Source: Devosia sp. Root413D1 (GTDB lineage Bacteria > Pseudomonadota > Alphaproteobacteria > Rhizobiales > Devosiaceae). Taken from it: a stretch of 64,000 bases of DNA. Of this stretch, positions 1 to 8,377 are shown piece after piece. The stretch covers positions 222,390-286,389 of the forward strand of contig NZ_LMEA01000012.1 in the NCBI RefSeq assembly GCF_001425235.1, in the 5' to 3' direction. Both the position numbers and the translations under genes were made by a program. The first letter of the stretch is position 1. The number at the start of each line of letters is the position of its first letter. The notes below the pieces were generated by a model. That model did no database searches and had not been told where the DNA came from. It was given only the letters and a program-made list of their open reading frames with translations.

Positions 1-1
1 G

Positions 2-2239
2 ACACCCAAGCCGGAGAGCAAGCCGTTGGCTGCAGCCGCCGCGCCGGTGGTCAGCGAGCCGCTCAACCCGATCGCGCCGCTGCTCGACAACCTGTCGTTC
101 GAAGACGAACTGCCGTCGCGCCCGCAGCGCGTCGACCTCGGCGACAGCATGCCGGCCGACCCAAGCATCGATGCGCCGCTGCTCGACAAGCCGTTCGGCG
201 ACGATCCCAATCCGCTGCGCACGGCGCTCGAAGTGAAGAACGGGCCGCGCAAGCGCCCGGCCGAGCCGAGCGCCGAACTGCCGCCGGCGCCGGTGCCCTC
301 GCTCGACCTGATGGATGAGCCCGAGAAGCCGGCGTTCGACCCGACCCTCGCCGAGCGTCCGCCGCAGCCGAAATCCACCCTCGACCTGCCGGCCGACGAG
401 GTGTTCGTCGCCAGCCCGAAGGCCGAACTGCGTCCGGCTGCATCGGTGGCCGACGAGCCGCCGATGCCCAACCGCAACACCTTCATCGAGGCGCATCGCC
501 GTGCGGCCCGCCAGGCGGCAGTCGGCAAGGCCGAGCCGGTTTCGGCAGCCGGTGGCTCGCTGATCGGCAAGGCGTTCGCGCGCTTCCAGGCGAGCCGCAC
601 CGAGGCGCCAGCTGTCGTTCCGGCAGTGACCATGCCAGCCAAGCCGGCCGCCGAGATGAGCAAGCCGGTGAAGGCGGAAAAGCTCGCCAAGGCCAAGGAG
701 ATCAAGCCGGTCGGGGACGAGACCGCCAAAAGCGGCCTGCCGTTCGCCGGATTGTTCAAGGCCAAAGCGCCACGCCAGTTGGCCGGCGACAAGGAGCCGG
801 CGAGCCAGTGGCAGCCGGATGAGCCGGCGGCGCGTGTGCTGCCGGTCGCGCCCGAGCCCAACCTCGTGGCGCTCGGCGCCGAGGAAACCAGCCCGTCAGC
901 AGACGACGCCAAACCGAAGCAGAGCTTCCTGCTCCGCCATAAGCAGCCGATCCTCTTGGCCGCGAGCGTCGTGGCGCTTGCCTGTCTCACCATCAACCTG
1001 ATCAACCAGCGGATGAAGCCGTCCGAGGCCGAGGCACCGCCGCCGACCAGCCAGGCAACGCAGGACGTCGGCGACGCGGCCCTCACCCCGGTGCCGCTGG
1101 CCCAGCAAGGTTTCGCCGCGCAGCCTGGCAAGGCGACGCCCCGGGTGATCCCGACGCTCGACAAGCTGACCACCGCCTCGATCGGCGGCGGCGCCCCGCA
1201 GAAGTTCGTCGCCTCCGCCGAAGCCCCGAAAATGCCGCAGGCCTTCGAGGCTGCGACCGCCGTGGCCGAAAAGGCGCCCATCGGAGGCGAGGCGACGCCC
1301 GTCGGAAGCGAGGCGCCCGCCGGGGTTGCCAGCCTCAGCGACACGATCGAGCCGCTGGTCGACGCGATGGAAAGCCCGGTCAAGGTCGACCGGCCGCCGG
1401 CTTCTGTCGGCCCCGAGCCGCTGCTGGCTGCTGCCGCCAATGGCGATGCACGGGCGCAATTCGAAGTTGCGGCAATCTACACCGAAGGTCGTGCTGTCCC
1501 CGAGGACTTGAAGGCCGCGGCAATGTGGTACGAGCGCGCCGCCGGCCAGGGCTTTGCACCGGCACAGTACCGGCTGGGCAACCTTTATGAGAACGGCCGC
1601 GGCGTGGAGAAGGATCTCGCCCAGGCGCGCCTCTGGTACCAGCAGGCCGCCGAAGCGGGTAACCGCATGGCGATGCATAACCTCGCCGCGCTCTATGCCG
1701 GCGGCGGACTTGGCACGCAGCAGTTCGACGCCGCTGCCAAATGGTTCGAGGAAGCAGCAAGCCGCGGCATGAAGGACAGCCAGTTCAACCTGGGCATGCT
1801 GTACGCCCGCGGGCTGGGGGTGAAGCAGGACCTCGCGGCCTCGTTCAAGTGGTTCAGCCTCGCCGCCAACAAGGGTGACAAGGATGCCGCCAAGTCGCGC
1901 GACGATATCGCCGCTTCGCTCGATGCGGCGACGGCGCAGCAGGTGACCGCCGACGTCGCTGCCTTCCAGCCGCAGCCCATCGATTTCGTCGCCAACTTCG
2001 CGCCGATCGGCACCTGGAGCGACAAGTTCGACCCCGGGGCCCCGATCACCAACCTCAAGGTGGTGAAGGGCGTGCAAATGGCACTGCACCAGCTCGGCTT
2101 TGACATCGGCACCCCCGACGGCATGGCGGGCCCCAAGACCGCTGAAGCGATCAAGAGTTTCGAGCGCTCCACCGGGATGAGCGAAAGCGGCGAAATCAAT
2201 CCGCGGCTGCTGGCGGTGCTGGGCAGCCAGCCGGTTTAG
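2..2239 (+). CDS. PodJ-like Sel1-repeat / peptidoglycan-binding membrane protein (5' end outside window)
   Basis: The reading frame is open to the left edge, so the N-terminus is missing; the TTG near base 26 is probably internal. In order the protein has a long Pro/Ala/Glu-rich acidic stretch, one membrane segment (about nt 940-1010, ILLAASVVALACLTINL), another low-complexity linker, four Sel1-type TPR repeats (nt 1420-1905, with motifs such as AAMWYERAAGQG and KWFEEAASRG) and a C-terminal peptidoglycan-binding domain (nt 2040-2230, GFDIGTPDGMAGPKTAEAI). This order matches alphaproteobacterial polar localisation factors of the PodJ type, in which cytoplasmic N-terminal coiled coils precede a membrane anchor and periplasmic Sel1 and PG-binding parts. 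The periplasmic end would contact the cell wall. The family is clear from the C-terminal half; the polarity role is inferred, since the coiled-coil region is not in view. Confidence 0.8.
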   Translation, partial: TPKPESKPLAAAAAPVVSEPLNPIAPLLDNLSFEDELPSRPQRVDLGDSMPADPSIDAPLLDKPFGDDPNPLRTALEVKNGPRKRPAEPSAELPPAPVPSLDLMDEPEKPAFDPTLAERPPQPKSTLDLPADEVFVASPKAELRPAASVADEPPMPNRNTFIEAHRRAARQAAVGKAEPVSAAGGSLIGKAFARFQASRTEAPAVVPAVTMPAKPAAEMSKPVKAEKLAKAKEIKPVGDETAKSGLPFAGLFKAKAPRQLAGDKEPASQWQPDEPAARVLPVAPEPNLVALGAEETSPSADDAKPKQSFLLRHKQPILLAASVVALACLTINLINQRMKPSEAEAPPPTSQATQDVGDAALTPVPLAQQGFAAQPGKATPRVIPTLDKLTTASIGGGAPQKFVASAEAPKMPQAFEAATAVAEKAPIGGEATPVGSEAPAGVASLSDTIEPLVDAMESPVKVDRPPASVGPEPLLAAAANGDARAQFEVAAIYTEGRAVPEDLKAAAMWYERAAGQGFAPAQYRLGNLYENGRGVEKDLAQARLWYQQAAEAGNRMAMHNLAALYAGGGLGTQQFDAAAKWFEEAASRGMKDSQFNLGMLYARGLGVKQDLAASFKWFSLAANKGDKDAAKSRDDIAASLDAATAQQVTADVAAFQPQPIDFVANFAPIGTWSDKFDPGAPITNLKVVKGVQMALHQLGFDIGTPDGMAGPKTAEAIKSFERSTGMSESGEINPRLLAVLGSQPV

Positions 2240-2284
2240 GCAGGCACAGGCCTTACCGGCGGCGCACGGTGGGACCCGTGTCGT

Positions 2285-2788
2285 CTAGCTCGCCAGCTTG
2301 ATCGACAGCTCAACATCCCAGAGCAGCTTTCGCGGCTCGACCCGGGGATCGGTCAGATAGGCCTCGTAGCGGCACAAGTATGACTCGGCGCGCGTAGGGT
2401 CGATCGCCGCAAACGCGGTGCCGGTATCGCGGCCCCATTGCATGAGCGCTTGATTGCCGCGCAGGCCGTTGCCCCGGTAAATCAGCGAGGCGTATTTGCC
2501 TCCAGGGAGCAGGCCGCCCTTGATTTGAGGATGGTCGAGCGGAGCGGCTCCAGTCAGGAAACCGGCCTCGATTTCCATGATGTCCCGCATATCGCAATGA
2601 TAGTAGCGGAGGAAATACGGGCCGTCCTCCTCGAGGCCGTTGGCCTTGCTCCAGGCTCGCAGGTCCTTGAGCGCCCGTGTGGCGACGGCGAACATCCCTG
2701 GGAACGGGGTGTTCAAGCGAATGCCCACGTAAGGCCGATCGGGCTTCTCGACGATCGTGACCGGACCGATGACGGTTTCTGCCTTCAT
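2285..2788 (-). CDS. GyrI-like small-molecule binding domain protein
   Basis: A stand-alone protein of about 167 residues with a GyrI-like (SHS2) effector-binding fold, beginning MKAETVIGPVTIVEKPDRPYVGI and ending in the typical WDVELSIKL beta strand. I chose the ATG at 2788 because GGAGAGGGG precedes it at good spacing; the frame stays open further upstream but without a good start. It is the last of three minus-strand genes (AraC-GyrI regulator, GyrI-like, GyrI-like) separated by short gaps, probably one transcription unit. Family members bind hydrophobic or cationic small molecules, or proteins in the case of GyrI/SbmC. No catalytic function can be read from the sequence. Ligand unknown. 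Confidence 0.75.
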   Translation of the reverse strand: MKAETVIGPVTIVEKPDRPYVGIRLNTPFPGMFAVATRALKDLRAWSKANGLEEDGPYFLRYYHCDMRDIMEIEAGFLTGAAPLDHPQIKGGLLPGGKYASLIYRGNGLRGNQALMQWGRDTGTAFAAIDPTRAESYLCRYEAYLTDPRVEPRKLLWDVELSIKLAS

Positions 2789-2810
2789 GCCCCTCTCCGT
2801 ACCGATGCAC

Positions 2811-3311
2811 TCAAGAATTCGCATCCTTGAGCTTGATCGAGACGGTGGTTCGGCTCGACGCGGTGCTCGCGTCGTCCTCCGGGTCCGTATGATAAATTTC
2901 TGCCCGGTTCGCGAACCACTCGCCGCCGCCCACAGGCCGTGCGTCGAAGCTATGGCCAAGCTCTCGAGCCCAGATGATGAGCAGGCCGTTGACCTCCATC
3001 AGGTCGTCATAGGGGCCTTTATAGGTGATCTCGGCATATCGTCCGGCCGGCAAGATGCCAGTCACGAAATCCCCCTCCGCAGGCAGCAAGCGCTCAACCG
3101 GCACGCCGAATTCCATCTCGATCACAGGCATGGCGACGACGTTGTGCTTGAAAAACACTGGGCCAGCGGGAACTACACTCTGAGTGTCGAGACGAGATCG
3201 CAGCGTCGCCATGATGCTGGGAATTTCCGCTTCAAACGGCAGGGTGACGGTCCGCTTGAGGGCGAAATAGGGCGTCTCCGGGCGATCAACGATCCTGGGC
3301 AGCGTCAGCAT
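2811..3311 (-). CDS. GyrI-like domain protein
   Basis: A 166-residue protein with the same domain type as its downstream neighbour: an N-terminal VDRPETPYFALKRTVTLPFE strand-turn, a central LPAGRYAEITYKGPYDDLM segment typical of GyrI/Rob effector domains, and a C-terminal TTVSIKLKD strand. It lies 22 bp upstream of the 2285-2788 gene and 87 bp downstream of the AraC-GyrI regulator. The two free GyrI domains are divergent in sequence, so any duplication is old. Effector binding or sequestration is the likely role (inference). Confidence 0.75.
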   Translation of the reverse strand: MLTLPRIVDRPETPYFALKRTVTLPFEAEIPSIMATLRSRLDTQSVVPAGPVFFKHNVVAMPVIEMEFGVPVERLLPAEGDFVTGILPAGRYAEITYKGPYDDLMEVNGLLIIWARELGHSFDARPVGGGEWFANRAEIYHTDPEDDASTASSRTTVSIKLKDANS

Positions 3312-3398
3312 GCCGATGTCCTTTGGCTCGGATCTGTCACAGGTTGCAACGCGGTGCAGCCGCTTGCCCCGGCCCGGTGTTGGCGACGAGTCTCTCGA

Positions 3399-4244
3399 TC
3401 ATTGCTTGAGCTTGACCCAGATCTCCACAGTTCCGAACCCGGTCGATGGTTCGAAGTCTGGGCCGTAATACTCCACAAAACTGAACCACCGGGTGTCCGG
3501 CTCACGTCCGAGGGCTGGAATGCCACTCTCGAATACGGCCGCACAGGTCGCGCGGATGCCCGAGATGTGCCCTTCATGCCTGAACTGGGCATAGGTTCCG
3601 GCGGGCAGCGTCATTTCGGTGAGGCCGGGCAAGAGATCACGGCCTTTTGGCAACGGCGCCGCCGCGAAATAGTCGAAGCCGTCGCTGCCCTCCGGCATCG
3701 ATCCAGTGACGCCGAACGCGGGGGGAGGTCCATCCACTCGCATCTCGGGCAGGTAGGGTCCGAAGCGCCGCCAGAGGTGTGGGATGGTATCCAGCGTCCT
3801 GAATGTGAAATGGTTGCTGAGGCCGGCGATGCGCTGGGCATGCCGATCCTGAACGGCCGGCGGCGCGAGCTTCACTTTTTCGGGCGAGTCCATGCTCAGA
3901 GGCTCCACGAGATCGAGCGTGTCGAGCGAACGCCTCCGCCGTAATTCCTCGGGCGTCAGCCCGAACTGGTCGCGGAAGGCGCGGGTGAAAGCCTCATGCG
4001 ACCCGTACCCCGCGTCGAGCGCCACATTGAGAATGTCGGGGGCTCCGCTGGCGAGTTCTTTCGCCGCCTCTGTGAGCCGCCGGCCGCGCAGGTAAGTCGA
4101 GAGTTGGTAGCCGGTGAGTATCGGAAAGGTGCGCGACAGGTGCGAGCGTGAAACGCCTGCATGGTCCGCCATCGCCTCAAGCGAAAGCTCATTGTCCCGG
4201 AAGCGGGTCTCGACGAACCAGACGGTCTTGAGCACTGCAGACAT
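3399..4244 (-). CDS. AraC-family regulator with C-terminal GyrI-like effector domain
   Basis: Residues about 1-105 hold the two helix-turn-helix motifs of the AraC family (LEAMADHAGVSRSHLSRTF and ILNVALDAGYGSHEAFTRAF, followed by FGLTPEEL). Residues about 125-281 hold a GyrI-like ligand domain (MTLPAGTYAQFRHEGHIS, ending FGTVEIWVKLK). This is the Rob/SoxS-like architecture in which the effector domain follows the DNA-binding domain. I chose the ATG at 4244, giving 281 residues, because GGGAG sits 5 bp upstream; the longer open frame adds an unrelated Arg/Ser-rich leader. It probably controls itself and the two GyrI-like genes downstream. Multidrug or stress sensing is the family norm; the actual signal is not shown. 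Confidence 0.85.
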   Translation of the reverse strand: MSAVLKTVWFVETRFRDNELSLEAMADHAGVSRSHLSRTFPILTGYQLSTYLRGRRLTEAAKELASGAPDILNVALDAGYGSHEAFTRAFRDQFGLTPEELRRRRSLDTLDLVEPLSMDSPEKVKLAPPAVQDRHAQRIAGLSNHFTFRTLDTIPHLWRRFGPYLPEMRVDGPPPAFGVTGSMPEGSDGFDYFAAAPLPKGRDLLPGLTEMTLPAGTYAQFRHEGHISGIRATCAAVFESGIPALGREPDTRWFSFVEYYGPDFEPSTGFGTVEIWVKLKQ

Positions 4245-4387
4245 GGGCACTCCCAACATGAAGCCCCACTTTATGCCATCCCGCGAACTGGGGCTTGATC
4301 TGCGTTGAGGTCGCGAACCCCTGGGGTCCCGCTCAGGCGGGAACGCAGATGACGTCGCAGTCGGGCTTCGCCCAGGATCAGATGGCC

Positions 4388-4419
4388 AAAAGTCCGCTTC
4401 GAGCCGAAGCGGACTTTTT
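4388..4419. terminator. Strong hairpin, probably bidirectional terminator
   Basis: A perfect 14-bp stem (aaaagtccgcttcg / cgaagcggactttt) closes a 3-nt loop and is flanked by A and T runs, so it reads as an intrinsic terminator on either strand. It lies between the 3' end of the alpha/beta hydrolase gene (stop at 4471) and the start of the AraC-GyrI gene. A second 9-bp stem (accggtccc at 4426-4434, gggaccggt at 4450-4458) follows. Confidence 0.75.
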
Positions 4420-4470
4420 GAGGCGACCGGTCCCAACCGCGTTATCGTCGGGACCGGTGGGCTTGGCCAT

Positions 4471-5268
4471 TCAGGCCGCCAGCCGCAGGGCGGGGCGCTT
4501 GTCGGTGGCGTGTTCGACGGCCCAGTTGAGCGCCAGGTCGGCGACGGCTTCCCAGCCCTTGTCCATCAGCGTCCAGTGCGAGCGATCATCGAAGATCTTG
4601 AGCTCGGTGGTCGAAGCGGCCTGCTTCTGCTTGCGGTAGATGGCGTCGGTCATCGAGGCGTCGGCGATCAGGTCCTTGCCGCCGCCGATGAGCAGGAGCG
4701 GGGCGCGGTTCTGCCTGGCCCAGTCGATCAGCATCGGGTTGATCACACCATCCCAGTAAACCTTGCCGGCGGTCGGGATGACGTAGCGGTCATACTTGGC
4801 TGCCGGATTGGGTTCGGTCTGGGCAAAACGGGTCGAGAAGAACTTCAACGACATCTGCTTGGCCTTCTTCCAGCTGAACAGGTCGCCGAGCACCGGCAGG
4901 GCCGAGATAATCGCCTGGGGTCCGAGCGGCACGCCGGGAGTGGGAGCGGGGTTGATCGCCGCGCCGGAGACGCCGAGGCCACGGGCCAGCAACTGCTGGA
5001 CGATAACGCCGCCGAACGAGTGGCCGATCAGGATCGGCTGTTCTGGCAGGGCGCGGATGATCTTGTCGAAGTGGTCGACGATCTGGCGCTGGCCGATCTT
5101 TGCCAGTTCCGGGGCCGGGTTGGCCCGCAGTGCCGACGGGGCGCGGTCGTCGAACGGCCAATCGGGGGTGAGCACGGTGTAGCCCTTGGCTTCGTAGCGG
5201 GCCTTGACGTTTTCCCAGCTGAGGCTGTTGAGCCAGGCGCCGTGGATCAGAACGATTGTCTTGGTCAT
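4471..5268 (-). CDS. Alpha/beta hydrolase
   Basis: A 265-residue single-domain alpha/beta-fold hydrolase. It has the oxyanion HGAW motif near residue 10, the nucleophile elbow GHSFGG near residue 86, and a late acidic residue and histidine (GGGKDLIA and DRSHWTLMDKGWE) that complete the triad. The ATG at 5268 has AAGGAGAG 8 bp upstream; the frame stays open far beyond it, antisense to the neighbouring regulator, and that extension is spurious. There is no signal peptide, so it is cytoplasmic. It is divergent from the GATase-AraC regulator at 5377, whose shared 108-bp intergenic region suggests direct control. The substrate cannot be named; small ester or lactone hydrolases share this outline. 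Confidence 0.85.
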   Translation of the reverse strand: MTKTIVLIHGAWLNSLSWENVKARYEAKGYTVLTPDWPFDDRAPSALRANPAPELAKIGQRQIVDHFDKIIRALPEQPILIGHSFGGVIVQQLLARGLGVSGAAINPAPTPGVPLGPQAIISALPVLGDLFSWKKAKQMSLKFFSTRFAQTEPNPAAKYDRYVIPTAGKVYWDGVINPMLIDWARQNRAPLLLIGGGKDLIADASMTDAIYRKQKQAASTTELKIFDDRSHWTLMDKGWEAVADLALNWAVEHATDKRPALRLAA

Positions 5269-5376
5269 TTTGGGTCTCTCCTTGGTTGGGCGAACCCTTG
5301 TCCGCCGCGATGTGATGACCCTAAGCTTGAGCTTGACCGGCGACGATTGCCGCAACTGACATAGTCGGGGCCAGAA

Positions 5377-6357
5377 GTGACAAAGACGATGGACGGACTG
5401 AGGCACACTGAAATCGGCCTCCTGCTCTACCCCGGCTGCGCCATGGCGTCGGTGCACGGGCTCACCGATGCGTTCCAGGTCGCCAACGACTATGCGCGCC
5501 AGCATGGCGGTGCCGACCGCATCCGCACCAGCCACTGGCGGGTGGGCGAGGCCGGCTTCGAGCGCAGCTATGACAGCGATCCCGGCCTCAGCGGGCAGCC
5601 CGAATACATCGTCATCCCCGGCCGGCTGGCCGATCCGCTGACCGCGGCGGAGGCAGCCGATTTCACCGGCTGGCTGCGCCAGCGCCACGATACCGGCGCA
5701 ACCATCGCCTCGATCTGCGGTGGCGCCTTCATGCTCGGGCATGCCGGGCTGCTGTCGGGACGACGCGCGACGACGCACTGGCTCTATGCCGAGGCCTTCG
5801 GCATGGCTTTCCCGGATGTCGAGGTCACGGCCGGCGATATCATCGTCGAGGACGGCGACATCATCACTGCCGGCGGCATGCTGGCCTGGACCGACCTGGG
5901 GCTGCGCCTCGTTCACCGCGTGCTCGGCCCGACGGTGATGGCCGACACGGCCAAGTTCCTGCTGGTCGACCCGGCCGGGCGCGAGCAGCGCCACTACTCG
6001 ACCTTCGCGCCGCGGCTGTCACATGGCGACGACGCGGTGCTGAGGGTGCAGCACTGGCTGCAGGCGCATCGCAGCGAAGAGATCAATGTCCCGGACCTTG
6101 CCGAACGGGCCGGGCTCGAGACCCGCACCTTCCTTCGCCGCTTCCAGAAAGCCACCGGCCTGAGGCCGACCGAGTATGTGCAGGCGCTCAGGATCGCACT
6201 GGCCCGAGAACGGCTGGAATTCAGCCGCGACACCGTCGAGCGGATCGCCTGGAACGTCGGCTACAAGGACCCATCCGCCTTTCGCCGGGTCTTCCTCAAG
6301 GTCACCGGCCTCTCGGCCAGCGCCTATCGCGACCGGTTCGGCGCTGCTGCCGCCTAG
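5377..6357 (+). CDS. GATase1-like/AraC transcriptional regulator (FtrA/GlxA type)
   Basis: The N-terminal 200 residues form a DJ-1/PfpI-type class I amidotransferase-like domain with the conserved SICGGAFMLGHAGLLSGRRA turn; Cys is present but the domain normally acts as a ligand sensor. Residues about 215-320 are an AraC DNA-binding domain (VPDLAERAGLETRTFLRRFQ, then VERIAWNVGYKDPSAFRRVF). The start could be the GTG at 5377 or the ATG at 5389; both give an intact protein. It is divergent from the alpha/beta hydrolase gene, the likely target. The stop codon is directly followed by a nested-hairpin repeat. Confidence 0.88.
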   Translation: MTKTMDGLRHTEIGLLLYPGCAMASVHGLTDAFQVANDYARQHGGADRIRTSHWRVGEAGFERSYDSDPGLSGQPEYIVIPGRLADPLTAAEAADFTGWLRQRHDTGATIASICGGAFMLGHAGLLSGRRATTHWLYAEAFGMAFPDVEVTAGDIIVEDGDIITAGGMLAWTDLGLRLVHRVLGPTVMADTAKFLLVDPAGREQRHYSTFAPRLSHGDDAVLRVQHWLQAHRSEEINVPDLAERAGLETRTFLRRFQKATGLRPTEYVQALRIALARERLEFSRDTVERIAWNVGYKDPSAFRRVFLKVTGLSASAYRDRFGAAAA

Positions 6358-6454
6358 AGCATTGCACCGTTTACTTGAATCGGTGCAATGCTCTAAGTCT
6401 TTGATTTGGTTGCGCTTTCTAACCGGAAAAGTCTGCAACTTTTCCTGAAAGCGC
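6356..6454. repeat. Nested-hairpin intergenic repeat, copy 1 (RIME-like)
   Basis: Two adjacent hairpins. The first is a perfect 14-bp inverted repeat (agagcattgcaccg 6356-6369, cggtgcaatgctct 6381-6394). The second is nested: an outer stem gcgctttc/gaaagcgc (6412-6419, 6447-6454) encloses an inner stem ggaaaagt/acttttcc (6425-6432, 6438-6445). Closely related copies lie at 25085-25182 and 60875-60973, with a variant at 24626-24668 and a deleted remnant at 47871-47904. Similar mosaic palindromes are common between genes of rhizobial genomes; the name RIME-like is by resemblance only. Confidence 0.8.
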
Positions 6455-6471
6455 TCCAGCGCCCGCGCCTT

Positions 6472-7299
6472 TCAGTGCGGGCCGGCGGGAAGATCCTGGG
6501 TGGTGCCGCAGGGGCCGCCGTCCATGTTGACGGCGATATCCTGCTTCTCACCGTCGAAGCTCAGGGCCTCGTAATAGTGGCTCATCTCGACCGTGCTGGC
6601 CGGCACATAGTGGAAGATGAGCGAGCGGCGGAAGCGATCGGTGCTGGTGTTCGGCGTCGAGCCATGAATGACGCTGCCATTGAAGAACAGCACGTCGCCG
6701 GCCTTCAGCTCCATCATCTGCGGCTCGAAGCCCGGCGGCGGCTCGACGTGCTCGGTCGTAAAGAACAGCGTCGGGTCGGCCTTTTCGGGGCAGGCAATGT
6801 CGAGGCTGGCGGTCTGGGGTACGCACATCATGCCGCCATTGCCGGCATCGGCATCATCCACCGCGACCCAGGCGGCCATGCAGGTGCCCGGCTTCACCCG
6901 GAGGTAGAAATTGTCCTGGTGCAGATCCTGTCCGCGGGCGCCCGGCGGCTTGAAATAGAACATCGACTGGCAGGCGAAGGGATCTTCGCCGAACAGCTCG
7001 GCGAGGATCGGCCGCAGCCGCGGGTCCCGCATGTAGCGCAAGGCGAGCGGGCCGACCGATTTGTCCATGTGCTTGTGCGGATGCATCATCCTGGGGTAGC
7101 GCGCGAGGGGATCGCTAGAGGCGGCCGGCGCCCCGGCACGCGCCTTGGGCACGTCGGACAGACCCGGCACCGGTCCATCCTTGGCCTCGTGCATGAAGGT
7201 GTCACGGATCTCGTCGATCTCATCGCGGCTGAACAGGCCACGCAGCGCCAGAAAGCCGTCACGTTCGAACTGCTGCTTCTGCTCGGTCGACAGTGCCAT
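6472..7299 (-). CDS. Phytanoyl-CoA dioxygenase (PhyH) family Fe(II)/2-oxoglutarate oxygenase
   Basis: A 275-residue enzyme of the PhyH family. The iron-binding HxD is seen at HQD (residues 127-129), the distal His at VIHGS (about residue 212), and the 2-oxoglutarate-binding Arg in FRRSLIFHY just after it. The N-terminus (LSTEQKQQFERDGFLALRGLF) is the usual family opening. An AGGAGG ribosome site precedes the ATG at 7299. It is divergent from the cupin-AraC regulator at 7385 with only 85 bp between them, a common arrangement for a catabolic oxygenase and its activator. The reaction is hydroxylation of an organic substrate with oxidation of 2-oxoglutarate; the substrate is unknown and need not be phytanoyl-CoA. 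Confidence 0.85.
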   Translation of the reverse strand: MALSTEQKQQFERDGFLALRGLFSRDEIDEIRDTFMHEAKDGPVPGLSDVPKARAGAPAASSDPLARYPRMMHPHKHMDKSVGPLALRYMRDPRLRPILAELFGEDPFACQSMFYFKPPGARGQDLHQDNFYLRVKPGTCMAAWVAVDDADAGNGGMMCVPQTASLDIACPEKADPTLFFTTEHVEPPPGFEPQMMELKAGDVLFFNGSVIHGSTPNTSTDRFRRSLIFHYVPASTVEMSHYYEALSFDGEKQDIAVNMDGGPCGTTQDLPAGPH

Positions 7300-7384
7300 T
7301 GGGTTCCTCCTGTTGCGAGCAAGCTAACTCGCGAGACCGCGGAGCAACATGGAACATTGGGTCGATCGCATGTAATATCCTGCT

Positions 7385-8236
7385 ATGATCAAGCCACAAA
7401 AGCTCGCGCACACCCCTGTTTTCGGGCTGCTGACCGGGCACTACCACGAAACATCCGGCTATCGAGTGCTTCGACCGGATGGCGTCGGAGACTGGTTGCT
7501 GATCCACACGATCGCCGGAGCCGGGCGTTTTGGTCACGTGGGTGGGGAGCTGATCTCCGGCCCCGGTGACTGGGTGCTGATCCGCCCGGGGACCCTGCAC
7601 GACTATGCGGTTGCCCCTGCCGCAGCCGACTGGGAGCTGCTCTGGGTGCACTTCCATCCGCGCGCCCATTGGCTGGAATGCCTCGATTGGCCGGCCATTG
7701 CACCCGGCCTCATGCTGCTGCGGCCCGCCCCCCCGAAAGCCGCCGAGCGCTTCCTCGAGGTGCATCGGTTGCTGCATGGCGACCTCAGACAGCGAGAGGC
7801 TTTCGCCATGCATGCGCTCGAGGGTCTGCTGCTCGAATGCGACCTGATGAACCCGCTTGCCGCCACGTCGCATTACGACGCGCGCGTGCGCCGGGCGATG
7901 GACTACCTGGACGGCAACCTCGCCAGCAAGGTTCTGCTCGACGACGTCGCGGCCGCCGTCGGCCTCTCGAGCTCACGGCTGGCGCATCTGTTCACGGCCG
8001 AGACCGGCCAGAGCGTGCAGCGCTACCTCGAGATGCGCCGCATGCAGCGGGCCAGCGAACTATTGGCGCGCACCGGCTTCTCGGTGCTGCAGATCGCCGA
8101 AACCGTGGGGTTCGACAGCCAGTTCTATTTCAGTCAGCGCTTCAAGCGGTGGACCAGGCAAAGCCCGCTGGCGTTCCGCCAATCTCTGCGGCCGGTGAGC
8201 CGCGATCGCGTTGACACGCCCTCGGGTCGAGGCTAG
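7385..8236 (+). CDS. AraC-family regulator with cupin sensor domain
   Basis: A 283-residue activator. The N-terminal half is an AraC-type beta-barrel (GPGDWVLIRPGTLHDYAVAP is the usual cupin turn; WVHFHPR follows). The C-terminal half carries the two HTH motifs (LDDVAAAVGLSSSRLAHLFTAE and VLQIAETVGFDSQFYFSQRF). Family members with this order bind a sugar or related ligand in the barrel. It is divergent from the PhyH oxygenase gene and probably controls it. The stop codon is followed by a short leader reading frame and rsgA. Confidence 0.87.
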   Translation: MIKPQKLAHTPVFGLLTGHYHETSGYRVLRPDGVGDWLLIHTIAGAGRFGHVGGELISGPGDWVLIRPGTLHDYAVAPAAADWELLWVHFHPRAHWLECLDWPAIAPGLMLLRPAPPKAAERFLEVHRLLHGDLRQREAFAMHALEGLLLECDLMNPLAATSHYDARVRRAMDYLDGNLASKVLLDDVAAAVGLSSSRLAHLFTAETGQSVQRYLEMRRMQRASELLARTGFSVLQIAETVGFDSQFYFSQRFKRWTRQSPLAFRQSLRPVSRDRVDTPSGRG

Positions 8237-8272
8237 CTTTCCCTCGCCGCGCAACAGAGAGGAGGCGCTCCG

Positions 8273-8317
8273 ATGACTGACATTGTGAGAACTGCCTTCC
8301 GTCGCGCTGCCGCGTAA
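8273..8317 (+). CDS. Possible 14-residue leader peptide upstream of rsgA
   Basis: A 15-codon frame (MTDIVRTAFRRAAA, stop TAA) begins at an ATG preceded by a very strong AGAGGAGG ribosome site 7 bp upstream. It lies alone in the 141-bp gap before rsgA, whose own start is a weak TTG. The ribosome site does not serve the rsgA start, which lies 105 bp further on. Either it is a translated leader/minigene or the site is a chance purine run. Low confidence without comparative data. Confidence 0.35.
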   Translation: MTDIVRTAFRRAAA

Positions 8318-8377
8318 CTTCCGCACACACGGGATTCCGGCTGGCGCCTTCATGGCCCCGATCCAAGGAATTCCATT

